Positions 33,701-44,219 of a stretch of DNA of 64,000 nt are shown in pieces (position 1 is the stretch's first letter; the number at the start of each line of letters is the position of its first letter). The notes below the pieces were generated by a model that saw only the letters and a list, made by a program, of their open reading frames with translations, did not search any database and had not been told where the DNA came from. Source of the DNA: Tipula vernalis (Eukaryota; Arthropoda; Insecta; Diptera; Tipulidae); the NCBI GenBank assembly GCA_958295665.1, contig OY282560.1, positions 142,840,091 through 142,904,090 on the forward strand, given 5' to 3'. The position numbers and the translations under genes were made by a program.

Positions 33701-35940
33701 GACGAATTATATTTCGTAACTTTTAAAGAAAGTTTCTTAAACTTAAAGGCATTCTAGAATGAGTTGGTAGTGACACAAGAATATGCATCTAAAGACCAAT
33801 TTATATTAAATTTGTATATATCCCATTTATGGCATATCCTCTTTTAAGAGCTAGGGAACAGAATTGTGGCAAATTCTTCTAAAAATATCAGGTCTAATCT
33901 AAATCCATAAGTAGTAGCAGTGTACTGTGGTAGAGGGAAAACACCCTTAGAAGAGTACTTTTCTTCATTTATTGAAGATGATTATAATAATAAACTACTA
34001 AAATCCAATCAAATTAAAAACTTTAATTTATGCAACACATCTGAAACAAAACTTTAAATGCGATTTCCCAACATTTTGTGTTTTGTAATTAACCACTTTT
34101 TTTCAAACACATTTTATAAAATAAAAATATTCCGCAATGTGGCTAATGGGTACTACAGCGGGAAAGCTAATGATTTAGCCAAGGCTTCTAAAAATCGAAT
34201 TAGAAGAAGAAATATTATATAGCGAATAGAGCCTCGTACAGTTCCAGAAAATTTTATAGACTGAATAAATGTTTAAAAAATCCTATTTGTTTTTATTTGA
34301 TTTCATATTAAAATCTAACAATATGTATTGAATTTAGAACAATAAATAAAATTGTGCCATTTCTAAAAATAAACATAGTGTTGTCTTTATTGGCCTTCTT
34401 TGTTTCGCTTTATTTTTTTTATAGCACTTTATAGCACTTTTTCGGGTTTTCGGGAACTTTACTGTTTAAGGATATTCCAGAATTTTCTGCATGTTGGAAT
34501 TTAATCGATTTTATTCGGGATCTCGTTTTAAACAGGTAAAACGTTGGGTTGTTTATCGTCGAAACTATTAGAGAATCTTATTCGAGGTATTTCGAGACTA
34601 GTAAAGATTATATAATATTCAGAATTTTCAAGAGTATTTGAGAGTATTTATTCGAAAATAATTTGTGGTTTTATTAAGATTTTCAAGATAAGTGAAAAAT
34701 TGTAAGGCGTTTGTGATGTGTTGTTATGGTTGGTGCGATGGGGGGCACAAAAACAACGAAACAAATAAATTTTTGTTAATGGCCACACAATGCACAAATT
34801 TAATATGCGGCCACAAATTTTATTAATACAAATCACAAAATGTGGACAAAGTCCACCACCACTCCGCGTGATATTTCCTTATTATTTTTTACTTCAATTT
34901 AATTTTTATTTAATTTTTAATTAGTTTAAATATATATATATATATAATTATTTTTCGAAAATATTTGAATTTATATCTTTTAAACAAAAGGCGAATACGT
35001 CGCGTCCGAAGTTGTAACGAGAGTGTATATAAAATATTGCTCGAGACGATGAATCAAAAACATATGGGATGAATTTTAGCCGTAAAAATAACGCACTGAA
35101 ATAAAAGTAAAATTCAGCTAAAAGAAATAATTTGTGATTAGTTGTGAATAACCACAAAAGATGGTGGTGAAATCGTTTTGATTGTTGTACTGAAGTGTCC
35201 AAGATATTCAGTACAAAGTAGTGATGTGTGGAATGTATTTTAAGTACGGATTCCAGCCGAGTAAGTCCAAATCTACTCTATAGTTGTCACTACTAAGCTG
35301 TGTGAGGCTGTTTCAAACACAATTATATTTTATAGTCGAAATGAGTTGCATTTCGAATAATTGTAGGGATAAACGAATTGTAATAAATTGATAAATTGAT
35401 TGCATGAGTGAATCACTACACGTTATAGGCATGTTGTTGAGCTTCTTTGATTTGCTTAACGTTGAATTTTATAGCATTGGCATTAGGTGTGGAAACTACC
35501 AATTTTCTGAAATATTTCAGAAATAGTTTCAAACTACCCCCACTTTAGTCGATTAACTACAAGTAATAAATTCTAAGCTTGTAACAGTTGTTATGATAAT
35601 GGTCTCTTTGACACAGCAGAAAATTGTTTCTGGGCAAAGTTTTGCAGAAATCGAAATAAAGCAAAAGTGTTATTATTTTTTCTTGTCAATTATCAATGAA
35701 TAGCGAATATAAGAAATTCCGTGCTAATTTAAAATCTTTCAAATTATTGTTAATAATTAATTTAATCAGGAAATTAATTTGACTTTGATGTTGTATTAGT
35801 AAATGAGTTTAAATATTTGGGGTAACCGCACCTTATTAATATCAGGATACATGTTGTCTCTAAAGTTGATAAATTTTACAATCTAACACAATTTTGCCCA
35901 TATTCGACTCTAAGAAAACTGCTTTATAATTTAGTGGAAT
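30790..35940. other. AT-rich region, no gene recognised
   Basis: It begins with an A-run at 30796-30830. Minor items are a TA microsatellite (34931-34946) and an 11-bp duplication TATAGCACTTT (34422-34443). Stretches rich in ACAAAAACAACGAAAC (34745-34770) resemble fly 5' UTR composition, but no linked coding exon was found. Confidence 0.45.
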
Positions 35941-35944
35941 CTTC

Positions 35945-36260
35945 TGTAAAGTATTGTATTACAAGCCGGCTGGTGGCATTTATTTCTCTATAATAGAAAT
36001 CTGTGTTTTCCACAAAAACGAATTATTAAATTAGTTTATCGTCGCTCTAGAACCACTCCACCAATCCCGTCGTTTCGTGAAATGAATCTGTTATCGTTAA
36101 GATGTCCATGCGTTTATAAAATGTTGAATTTTTTTTTGCTCCAATACCAGCTTTCACTGATATTTGCACGAAGTTAAATGCTTCAAAATTTGTGCGAGGA
36201 GAAATTATGTGGTGTCAAACTTTTTTATTTCCATCAGTTTATAAAAATTAAAGCTCCTGG
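35945..36260 (+). pseudogene. Decayed C-terminus of a non-LTR reverse transcriptase
   Basis: Around 36010-36125 the plus strand reads QKRIIKLVYRRSRTTPPIPS-like sequence followed by FREMNLLSLRCPCVYKML. A QKR-IR...F-E-LL-L--YVYK-L pattern is common after the RT thumb in CR1/Jockey-group ORF2. No palm domain is present. Weak but plausible. Confidence 0.4.
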
Positions 36261-36845
36261 GTTATTTTTAGGTAAAAATTACTACTTATCTTTTCAGTTA
36301 CAGACATAATTTTCGTGAAAGCACAATTATAAAATTCAAGTTGAATGAATTACAATGTCACAGTGAAAACTAATAAAAAGGGAAAAACTAGTTATTATTC
36401 GATTAAATTCAAATTTTTGTTATTTTATTTAATATATTGTTCAAATTTAATATACGAACCAATCATTTTATCCTAAATTACGTTTGCTTACATTTTAACG
36501 GGACTTCGTGATCTAGGTTTTGGAATTCCCAATGTTTCTTAATTTCAGAATTGAATGATTTAATTACAAACTTAATCAATTTATCAAATTTAAAACTTGT
36601 TGATTAGTTTGACAAAGAATTCTTGAAATTTAGAAATTAATTTAAAAGTAAGTAAAAATTTGTTTGACTGTAATATTAAGAAACGCGTTTCTCGATTAGA
36701 GAACGCATTTTTTTCCGTGAATAAAGTCACATATTTTGAATCTTAAGTAAGAGGAAAAATCGTGGTAGAAACAAAATATAATTTCAAGACTTTGTTACGT
36801 AAAGGCGACCTTGCGATCACCTTCGTAAACAGAATATCTCACGGT

Positions 36846-37465
36846 CTCCACCTGCAGCAATTGCCAGCTCACGCTCCTCGCCTGGAAGGGTTCTTTTTGG
36901 TGGAGTCCCGTTAAGACTTATGATGCTGCCATTGGATGAAAACAATCCACACACCCGTATAACAAACTACGTTACTTTAAACAAAAAAACAACAACAAAA
37001 GCAAAGCACATATTATTTCTTTAATTTAAACTCCGACCAGGAAAGACGAACCGAGAAAAAAAATAATAAACCAACAAATACTCGAACTCGTGTATCTGCC
37101 TGAAACAAAAAAATAAAAAAAAACAAAAAAAAAAATGGTCCCAAACGGGAGTTAATCAAAGAAGTTATATATAATTAAGAATAATCTATAATTTGCATAA
37201 TTAAAATAAAAAAATTCATTTAACAATACCGACAATTGTTACGGTACATCTCAATGATACAACTTGTGATTCCGTGCTCAGCCTCCACCGGAACGGGATG
37301 ATGTCCCCCAATGCACCGCTGTATTCTTCCGGACAATACCAAAACCGCCAACAAATCCGCAAGATGTCCCCTCACAGCCAAAATCAGTGTGCCAACAAAT
37401 CCACGTATCAAACCAATGCGCTGCTGTTGTACTGCGTTAACCCAAACCACACCAAAATAGAATAA
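36846..37465 (+). other. Candidate coding patch(es), strand and gene unknown
   Basis: Two GC-richer patches (36846-36960 and 37225-37465) stand out from the AT-rich surroundings. On the plus strand the first follows TTCGTAAACAG, a possible splice acceptor, and reads SPPAAIASSRSSPGRVLFGG. The second reads TVHLNDTTCDSVLSLHRNGM and then MSPNAPLYSSGQYQNRQQIR to a TAA that lies within AATAAA. The minus strand is also open over both patches (for example NGTPPKRTLPGEERELAIAA), so the strand is not decided. I recognise no family. Sequence between them is A-rich, with AACAACAACAAAAGC typical of untranslated fly exons. This could be part of a host gene or chance. Confidence 0.3.
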
Positions 37466-38207
37466 AAATCACAATTTTCTTCAAACTGATAAAATTAATG
37501 TGATGCTTTTATACCGCAACCACAAATAATTTATCCGGGGTTTCAGTTTTCTTTTGTTTGGTTTTTCCTTTCTTGTTTAATTATTATCCCCAAACTGCTG
37601 GATCGAAGCACCAATCCATCAACCACCACGTATTCGTTGTACTTTTGTTCGATTGTATTTTAATACGTTTAACACAAAAACACTTTATTTGAAACGCTCT
37701 TGTAATGGCGTCACTTATTATAATTTTTAATTGATGTTTAATTTATTTGATTTTTCTTGGGTATTTATCTTTTTATTTTTTTGTCGTTTTATGATCTCTT
37801 GCTTTCAATTTTCTAACATCGACTGACTTTTTTCTTCCTTTTCCTCGTCCCTCATCACATCAACAAAAACTCCAAATGTCATTGACGTTCTTCCATTTAA
37901 AAATTACAGCTCTATTGTCTTTCCAAAATTTAAAGGGCACAAACACAAAACCACGTCAAGCAATACAACTTCAATGCTGCGTTGATACCGCAAGGGCGCA
38001 AGTTGACCGAAACAACTTTTTGAAGGTATTGCAATGAAAATTTTCTAAAAATTACATTAGAAAATGCGAATCAAGCGTACTTTAAACTATTTTTTTCTAG
38101 TGACCAAATTTAAAATTTATAATATCGATCATTTTTTCACTTCTTCTCCTGTATTTCGTTGTTTATAAATCATGTCAAACTGTTAAGAAAATACTACTTT
38201 CGCGAAC

Positions 38208-38265
38208 GGTGCCATCTTTTAGAAAACATGGCCTTCGAGATAATGCCACTAGTTGTCACTACTAA
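38208..38265 (+). promoter_or_regulatory. Conserved motif pair, copy 1 (possible architectural-protein site)
   Basis: GGTGCCATCTTTTAGAAAAC (from 38208) is followed by TGCCACTAGTTGTCACTACT (from 38244). Both recur near 40.2 kb, the second one inverted. The first block contains AGATGGCACC on the minus strand, close to the AGRTGGCRS core of CTCF-type sites. Confidence 0.35.
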
Positions 38266-38344
38266 TGTAATAGAAAAAGCTAGACGTCACTACTGATGAT
38301 AATTTTTCTTATGCTGTCAAACAATTTTATAAATATGTTTTTTT

Positions 38345-39010
38345 GACTAATGCCTCTATTATGGTTTTCACGTAAGAGTCCCTTGGCGGCTGCAAGTCAC
38401 TTAAATCAAATTTTGGTATATGGTTCTCACCGTGAGCGCACCTAATATTCCTCGGTGACTAAGTAGTGCGATTTTTTGTAAGGAATTAAGTTATAATGGA
38501 AATAAACAACTTCAACTTTTTTTACAGGCAAAATATTTTAATTAATATTTCTGAATTAAATATTTAATAAAAATAATTTTTTTTTTTTTTTCTAAATCGT
38601 ATTTTAAAATATTTTTGTTATACGTACATACATATTAACAACAAAATACGTAAGTTTTCAAACATTTTTGTTCCTTCCAGCTTCATTCGCCAAAGAAAAA
38701 TAAATCCACATTGCATTTGCCTTTTTGCACTATTTATTAACAATTTTCACCGATAAAATATTTAATTAATTCTCATAAAATTACAAAATTAATCACAATA
38801 AATGTAAAATTGTACAAAAAAAGATTTAGAAATATGTCAAAAATTTAAAATTACTGTGCTGACAAACTTCAAATCGAATGAAAATTTTCATAATTAACAA
38901 AACCAAAAACTTCAGAGAACCTTAATACCAAGATTGTACTCACACCACACGACTTTTCGAGTCACGGCGACTCGTCGGTAAAGAGAAACATAATAGTGGT
39001 CTAAGGTGGT
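38345..39010. repeat. Diverged inverted repeat (~665 bp), probable old MITE
   Basis: The left arm (CTATTATGGTTTTCACG..., 38352-38440) and the reverse complement of 38912-38998 (CTATTATGTTTCTC...) share ordered blocks: GAGTC, GGCGGCT/GTCGCCGT, AAGTC, TTGGTAT and GGTTCTC. The similarity is partial and no target duplication was seen. Confidence 0.4.
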
Positions 39011-39483
39011 CTAATGACTGTTTATCACGATTTAATAAATTATTAAAACAATTAATTAAAACAATTATAAAAATCTCGCTAAAATTGAAAATTCTGACGT
39101 ATTGTTGGGTACCTCAGTGCAGAAGTAGATTTTGCGATCATCACGTAAAATTCCAATTTTTCCCACAAAATATATAAATAGGCAGCAGTAGATTAAATCA
39201 ATGAATAGGAAAAAAAAATTAGGGTCTAAACTAATGTGTTATTTATAAATATAATCCGTTCGTTCTCAGTGGCGGTTTGAGGAATGTTTTCTTTATTGTA
39301 ATTCATAAAGTCGTCAAATTCTCTATCCGGCCCGTTAGCTCAAGATTCTTTTGGGCGATGCCAAGTTTGAATTTTGGACGTTGGAGATGCGCAAATTAAA
39401 TAAACGCCTAAGAATCACTTTTTGTTATTAATCGATCTATACGTATACAACCAAATTAACATCGACCAACCTGTTTGTGAATA

Positions 39484-40029
39484 ATGTTCTATCACCACAA
39501 GAGAATCCGCTACATGTTTGCAAGCTGCAATGGACCCTCCTCCAGCAACGCAGTCACAACTAGCTTTGCAAATTATGTAGTTTTTAATGTCAATTTGGAA
39601 ATTATAAATGATGGATTTTTCATGTCCGATTTACATTTGGAGTTTAAAAATACAGTGCAATTGATTCCTTAACGCAAACGACATATCCGTTAAGGCCCAT
39701 AGTTCGCTCTCTTTTGAAGCTACTTCATAAATATTACATTGAACCAATCGATGGTACTCTCTAATTTGACGGCAATCTGTTTTTTTCTGACAATTATGCT
39801 AGAAAACCTTCGTTTCCAGGTAAAGAAAGATTATCAGGAGCTTGTAAATTTGGTTCACTGTACAATTTTCGGTTTAAACTTCTTGTGTCCCATTGCTTCA
39901 GCAATTATTATTCTTTTATTAAAATGTAAATATAAACAGAAGTGCCTTAATCGTAGTAAATGTTTTATTCGAATTGTTTTCGCCCATTTTGCTTTTAAAT
40001 CCTTTTTAATATTTTCTAAAATAATTTAA
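39484..40029 (+). other. Two short open frames, unidentified
   Basis: Frames at 39484-39672 (62 residues) and 39739-40029 (96 residues, GTG or later start) are open on the plus strand. The second has a hydrophobic stretch (FGLNFLCPIASAIIILLLK) that would be a membrane segment if translated. No family is recognised. Between them another frame reads RPIVRSLLKLLHKYY. It may be a decayed gene or chance. Confidence 0.2.
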
Positions 40030-40195
40030 CTACAATTTTATTTAGTTTAAATTATTTATAAATATTTGTATAAATACTTATGTATATTATTATTAATACC
40101 TAGTTTATCTGTTTTCTTCATTTTTGTATTTGAAAACGTACGGTACATTTTGTAGTGATAAATGAGCGAGGAGTTTACTATTGGTGCCGTTTAGT

Positions 40196-40258
40196 GGTGC
40201 CACCTTTTGGAAAACATGAAGTACTTTCGTCCTACTTTAGTAGTGACAACTAGCGGCA
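40196..40258 (+). promoter_or_regulatory. Conserved motif pair, copy 2
   Basis: GGTGCCACCTTTTGGAAAAC (from 40196) is followed by TTAGTAGTGACAACTAGCGG (from 40237), the reverse complement of the second block of the 38.2-kb copy. The shared core TAGTTGTCACTACTAA is also at 35281-35296, and a 13-base version at 14600-14612. Confidence 0.35.
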
Positions 40259-40923
40259 AATTTACTTAGCAGTATACTATTTTCGCTCGATCTTTCGGAA
40301 AATATGATTATAAATGAAATTTGGTTAATGCTCTTTGTGTTTAAGTGAGTTTGAGCTTTTGTTTCTGTTCCAAGGGAACGAGCAAAATGATCGAAAAATT
40401 GATTTCTTACCACTGGTTCAGTAAAATAAAAAATAACATTTCACTCCCAAAAGATGGATAGTTATTTAAGCTAATGAGAGGCAGGACGATTATGGCTATA
40501 ATCTCAGATCGCGATTTCAATATAATTTAAAAATGACATCATAATAAAATAATTCTATCTTTCTATTCTTCGAATAATTCGATCTTTCTATTTACTTGAT
40601 TTGAAACGTAAATTAAAAATAATCTGCATAATCACAATAAAGATTGCGTACACAAATAGCTACAATTAATTCATTTACTTTCCTTTAAAGTGCGAATAAG
40701 TGGATAATCAATTATACTATCTGTACTACTATAATAATGATAATTTTTTATTATTATTGTATAATTTAATCTATTGTATTTATAGTGCGCTTGAAAAGTA
40801 ACTACAATGTTAAAAAAAACTTACAATATTCGTAATTTTTCTGCTGGCTTATAAATATTTCCGCAGAAAAAGTTCTCTTCTGTTTTAGTGCTGCGGTGAG
40901 TAGAAAAACTCATTTTTTCGGGC

Positions 40924-40963
40924 GGAGAATTTTCTGCAATCTATAGATTGCAGAAAATTCTCC
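40924..40963. repeat. Perfect 40-bp palindrome
   Basis: The sequence GGAGAATTTTCTGCAATCTA is followed directly by its exact reverse complement with no spacer. Outside it, TTTTTCG and CGAAAAA extend the symmetry imperfectly to about 40912-40973. It would extrude a cruciform or hairpin. It is not within a recognised element. Confidence 0.95.
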
Positions 40964-41242
40964 ATCGAAAAAATATTATAATATCCCAGACAGACTGTGT
41001 TTTAATAAATCCGATTTAGCTAAACTAGTTTAATTATTCTATACAAAAACAAAGGGATTCTAAAAGGATTTAACTTTGTTTCCAAATGTACGATAAATTC
41101 TTTTATTTTGTAAATTAACTGTGTTGTAATAAAAAGAAATAGTTATTTGAAATTTTAAATATCGAAATTCAAGAATTGTAACGATTCAACAGTATTATAG
41201 AAATTGTTAAACATAATTAAATCATAAACATCGACAATCACT

Positions 41243-41422
41243 ATGTCAAATTATATGGTTTTAACCACAATGCATTTATGTACCTTACGCCACTTTGAAA
41301 CCCGACATTTTGGCAGTGATGAATATGTTCAATGTGCTTTATTTAATCGCCTAGCCCTAGATGTTTCTCAGATCTTTATCACAGGAAAATTGAAAATTAC
41401 TGTTAAGCTTCCAAAAAAGTAA
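41243..41422 (+). other. Small ORF of 59 residues, unidentified
   Basis: ATG at 41243 to TAA at 41420-41422. The product has LCTLRHFETRHFGSDEYVQC and then ALFNRLALDVSQIF, with Cys and His in a less AT-biased composition than its surroundings. No family is recognised. It could be a relic of a transposase or a chance frame. Confidence 0.2.
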
Positions 41423-42099
41423 ATTCCAAAAGCCGCAGTTCGCGGATATCAAATTTCAAGTAAAAATGTTAAGTGTAAATTTATATAATAAAAAACTCCC
41501 ATTCTAAGGGTTGTTAAAATTAATAACAATCAGAATCACATACCCGTACTCTTGTTTTGTGAAAATTTGAAAATACTGTCAGAGTCGGGTGAATGTTATG
41601 CAAAGTGCAAGCATTTTTTTTTTTTCAATGTACTTTCGTTGTCCTGGCTGGTTCTTAAATCAATTTTTAGTTTTGTGGATCGAATAATTCAAACCATGAA
41701 ACTCTGAAAGTTTTTCTGACAACACGAGATAATGTACTGATAGCTTTCATTCAACCATTTCTAAAACCATTCTGTCTCTGAAAATTTTTGCCAAATAAAT
41801 AAGTCTAGATTTTTATTGACTTCTCGTGCTTAAAAATATATAGAAAGGATGAAAAATCTTTTGCACCGAAGCGTAAATAATGTTTCGTTACCCCGCTCAG
41901 AGAGAGGTAGATAAAAGCATCTCTTAATGTCAGTATTCATTGTAACGAGCATATATTTTGCATTTACTAAAAATAAAATATGAAATTACATAAAAAATTT
42001 AAAATTATTCACACTACTTATGACGATAAATTGAAACTTTATAATAAAATTGTTAAAATTTCATATTTCATTATTAGTAAATGTACGATATTTTAACTG

Positions 42100-42640
42100 T
42101 TAAGAATTTAATTTGTCTGTCTGTAATAAGTTGATTTTTCGGCATTTTTTATAGACAAATATATTAATTGTTCATGGCAATCCCAATATTTTCGATTTGG
42201 TAAATCAGAAAAATACAGAGGCCAATCGTGTGGGCATAATACACACACAAATGAGGTTTCTTCATGGGTTTTTATATTTGATGTATTGAATAATAATTCG
42301 CTATGTCAGTACGTTCTGGCCAGATACTTAATGTATGTGGTTAGAGTGGATTTTTTTGTAGTTTGGTCGTAGCTGCCTGATAAGTAGACCATACTTTTCA
42401 GTACGAAACCAAACTACCAACAGAATGAACTCATGGAGGGTTCTCATTTTTGCAGAGTGGTACATTGGTATAACTCTTTGGGCCTTCAGCCAAAATCACG
42501 GGGAGGGGGGAAGATATTTCTACTTTTTTTCAGTAGATATATTATGAGCGATTGGCATCTGTATTTTTCTGATTTACCAAATCGAAAATATTGGGATTGC
42601 CATGAACAATTAATATATTTGTCTATAAAAAGTGCCGAGA
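42100..42640. mobile_element. Fold-back element, copy 1
   Basis: The left arm (42136-42227) and right arm (42547-42640) are near-perfect inverted repeats (for example GGCAATCCCAATATTTTCGA and its complement). They surround a 319-bp loop containing CATGGAGGGTTCTCATTTTT. A second copy of loop plus right arm is at 58597-58833 and extends the arm outward to TTAAGAATTTAATTTG. That sequence is present on the left of this copy from 42100 but is missing on the right, so the right end is clipped. Confidence 0.88.
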
Positions 42641-42689
42641 TATTTTAACTATCGTTAATTAGAAACATTCGGTTTTTACTATTTTACCA

Positions 42690-43010
42690 AATTTACTTCG
42701 GTCTAAAAACACCAAAGTATTAAAATCATGTCAAAAGTGACAACAAATTTGGTTGATCCAAAACCACTTTTATCGACGTTTTGAAAGTCCCTCAATCTGA
42801 AAAACAAAATAAAAAATATCCATCCGTCTGTCTAGACATCTGGCTTGTTCGATTTTGAATTTTGGTTCGCCAATCTGTTTCTACGGTTAAGGAGGAGATT
42901 TGGATAGCTTTTGGAAACTGTACGTTAAGAGGCTGGGATACCTGCTATACGAATTGACCCAAAACACCTGGTTATGTAAATATGTATTTACAAATTTGTA
43001 TATATGCTGA
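42690..43010 (+). repeat. Leader of compound repeat block, copy 1
   Basis: Blocks TTCGGTCTAAAAA, CCAAAACCACTTTTATCG, GTTTTGAAAGTCCCT and GAATTGACCCAAAACACCTG appear in the same order at 61158-61425. In both places a GTTGAG-rich array follows. Confidence 0.8.
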
Positions 43011-43014
43011 GAGG

Positions 43015-43155
43015 TCAATTTGCGGGTTAGGTTGAAGTTCAGTTGGGGTTGGATTAGGGTTGAGTTAGTTTGAGGGTTGAGTTTGGCATATTGTTTGCGG
43101 CTAAGTTGAGGCTTGAGTGGGGTTACGTTTGCGGTTTGAATTAGGATTTAGTAAG
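43015..43155 (+). repeat. GTTGAG-rich degenerate array, part 1
   Basis: Repeated units such as GTTGAGTTTG, GGTTGGATTAGGGTTGAG and TTAGGTTGAAG make a loose array of about 10-12 bases per unit. Confidence 0.7.
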
Positions 43156-43204
43156 AAGCCGAGAAATCTAAGTATATATACATATATATAAAAGTGAGTG
43201 AGTT

Positions 43205-43850
43205 TATGTACAGTATGATGACAAGATGGTATGATTACATGACGCTATGATGGTACGATTATATGATGTTCTGATAGTATAATGGTATGATGGTTTGTAT
43301 GAAACAATGGGGTGTTGGTGATGGAGATGGGGATGGTATTATGAGTGTACGATGGTATGATGGTATGATGATTATCGTATGACGGTATGATGATATGATA
43401 GTGATAGTGATGGTGATGGTATGATGATACCATGGCATGATTGTATGATTATGTAGTGGTATTATGGTATAATGGTATGATTGTATGATGGCATAATGGT
43501 ATGACGGTTGCATGGTATGGTGATATCATGGCCTGATAGTATGATGGTATGATTATATGATGGTATGCTAGTACGATGGTACCATAGTACGAAGTTACGA
43601 TGATATGATGGTGTGACGGTACGAAGGTATTGTGGATTGATGATAAAATATAGATCTTGGTATGATAAGTGATGGTTCTACAAAATAATGGTATGTTACT
43701 ATGGTACGATGGTATGATGGTTTAATGTAGTATATAATGGAGTATAATGGAATAATGGTATGACGGAATGATTGTTTAAAGTTATGATGGTGCGACGGTA
43801 TGTATGCCGGTATGATTTTATGTTGCTATTATGGTATAAAGGTGAATAGG
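43205..43850 (+). repeat. TATGATGG-rich array, copy 1
   Basis: An array of about 640 bp of loosely repeated TATGATGG / GGTATGAT units, mixed with GTGATGGTGA. Long antisense frames that arise here (repeats of His-Tyr) are low-complexity artefacts. Confidence 0.85.
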
Positions 43851-44215
43851 GCTGAGTTGGAATTGAGTTGGATTTAAGTGAGAAGTTCGGTTAGGGTTTA
43901 ATTTGTATCGAGTTTAGGGTTTAGTGGGAGGCTAGATTGAGTTGAGTTCATATCCGCATTTAGCTTTCAAATCGAGTTAATTTTTCGATTGGGTTGTCCA
44001 ATAAGTGTGGAGTTAAGCAAAGAGTTGAGATTTGGCTCGGGCTAAGATGAATTATTTAAGGATTTATTTGGAGTTAGCTTAAGAGTTGATTTGGTGATTG
44101 AGTTGAGGTTAGGTTGAAGATTAATTTGGTGATTACGTTTATGATTCTGTTGCGATTGAGATAGGGGTTGAGTTGTAAATTCAGTTGGAGGTTGAGCTGA
44201 AGATTGACATAAGAT
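43851..44215 (+). repeat. GTTGAG-rich degenerate array, part 2
   Basis: The GTTGAG/GGAGTT type of repeat resumes after the TATGATGG array, so here the second array is embedded in the first. Confidence 0.7.
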
Positions 44216-44219
44216 CTTC

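Noticed and set aside
34948..35202. 84-residue minus-strand frame rich in Phe and Leu
   Set aside because: The composition is what AT-rich DNA gives by chance, and no motif was seen.
36846..36990. Calling the minus-strand reading here a definite exon
   Set aside because: Both strands are open and the donor-like AAG|GTGATC is weak, so only a strand-undecided candidate is listed.
42433..42648. 71-residue frame across the loop of the fold-back element
   Set aside because: The frame is not kept in the second copy at 58.6 kb, so it is not under coding constraint.
43245..43513. His/Tyr-rich open frames antisense to the TATGATGG array
   Set aside because: They are produced by the low-complexity repeat itself; different frames give similar peptides and no start or composition suggests a gene.
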